From the NCBI GenBank assembly GCA_003104905.1, contig PQAS01000030.1, positions 1 to 64,000 of the forward strand: a stretch of 64,000 nucleotides of DNA, given 5' to 3'. A program made the position numbers and the translations under genes. This stretch comes from Candidatus Methanoperedentaceae archaeon. Lineage in GTDB: Archaea; Halobacteriota; Methanosarcinia; Methanosarcinales; Methanoperedenaceae. Shown here one piece after another: positions 63,893-64,000 of this stretch. The notes beneath the pieces were generated by a model. That model saw only the letters and a program-made list of their open reading frames with translations. It ran no database searches and was not told where the DNA came from. Each line of letters opens with the position of its first letter. Position 1 is the stretch's first letter.

Positions 63893-64000
63893 AAATCGCT
63901 GTAGTTCCTGGTGATGGCATCGGGAAGGAAGTCGTGCCTGCGGCACTTTTAGTACTTGATGCTCTTGGCCTTGATATTGAAAAAGTCCCTCTTGAAATCG
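63889..64000 (+). CDS. isopropylmalate/isocitrate-type dehydrogenase, 5' part
   Basis: The gene starts [20 protein letters not shown] and runs off the window end. The GDGIG-[KR]-EV motif is the NAD(P)-isopropylmalate/isocitrate dehydrogenase N-terminus. Behind leuD it is probably leuB (3-isopropylmalate dehydrogenase), or its homoisocitrate paralogue. It overlaps the DUF7714-like gene by 4 bases. Confidence 0.85.
   Translation, partial: MKIAVVPGDGIGKEVVPAALLVLDALGLDIEKVPLEI

Overview
The window looks like the chromosome of a methanogen-related euryarchaeon, most probably a member of the Methanosarcinales and plausibly the nitrate/metal-dependent methanotrophs of the Methanoperedens type. This assignment is inference. 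It rests on an F420-biosynthesis CofC domain, archaeal TATA-like promoters, a tRNA gene without encoded CCA, DUF1616, DUF7502-like and DUF7714-like genes, PAS-wHTH regulators, a menaquinone methyltransferase, a haem/tetrapyrrole operon and c-type cytochromes together. No rRNA gene and no CRISPR array were found.

Layout. 0.5-3.6 kb: a membrane/helical-repeat protein fused to a complete CofC domain, then pdxS. 3.9-18.7 kb: a cell-surface region with a GT2 glycosyltransferase, a PEF-CTERM-like sorted protein, an EpsI-like protein, a CPBP protease, a DUF1616 protein, a flippase, a secreted beta-helix protein and a tightly packed six-gene glycan operon (PIG-L deacetylase, three GT4 enzymes, a methyltransferase, a polytopic membrane protein). 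18.8-30.1 kb: housekeeping genes (YgiQ, MscS, menG-hemL-hemC-cobA-hemD, a diadenylate cyclase-like gene with dapF, a hisF remnant, an AAA ATPase, a PhnP-like hydrolase).

30.3-37.6 kb is the most unusual part. It holds a lone HyfB/NuoL-like proton-channel subunit, an ABC ATPase and a cbb3-type haem-copper oxidase. The oxidase catalytic subunit is fused in one 882-residue chain to a CcoO-like monohaem domain and two further cytochrome c domains. It is followed by a CcoS-like gene and a small protein resembling only the N-terminal anchor of CcoP, then by two GcvH-like lipoyl proteins on the other strand. 37.7-46.2 kb: a HAD phosphatase, a TetR-controlled ABC export operon, a four-PAS regulator with a wHTH output, and nifS-nifU.

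46.2-54.9 kb is accessory and decayed. A cluster of small bacterial-type genes (three DHFR-like, two SRPBCC, a truncated SgcJ-like, a VOC) is followed by a transposase remnant, an IS200/IS605 remnant with a gutted tnpB, a large beta-helix gene cut off inside its C-terminal domain, an ATPase fragment and an hsdM fragment, all beside a tRNA-Phe gene. 55.0-62.4 kb is a MoxR/DUF58/BatA-like/VWA operon with a DUF7502-like first gene and a dispersed repeat inserted in it. The window ends with leuD, a DUF7714-like gene and the start of a leuB-type dehydrogenase gene.

The best candidates for something new are the fused three-cytochrome oxidase with its split CcoP, the CofC fusion, and the VWA protein with an apparently inserted domain.
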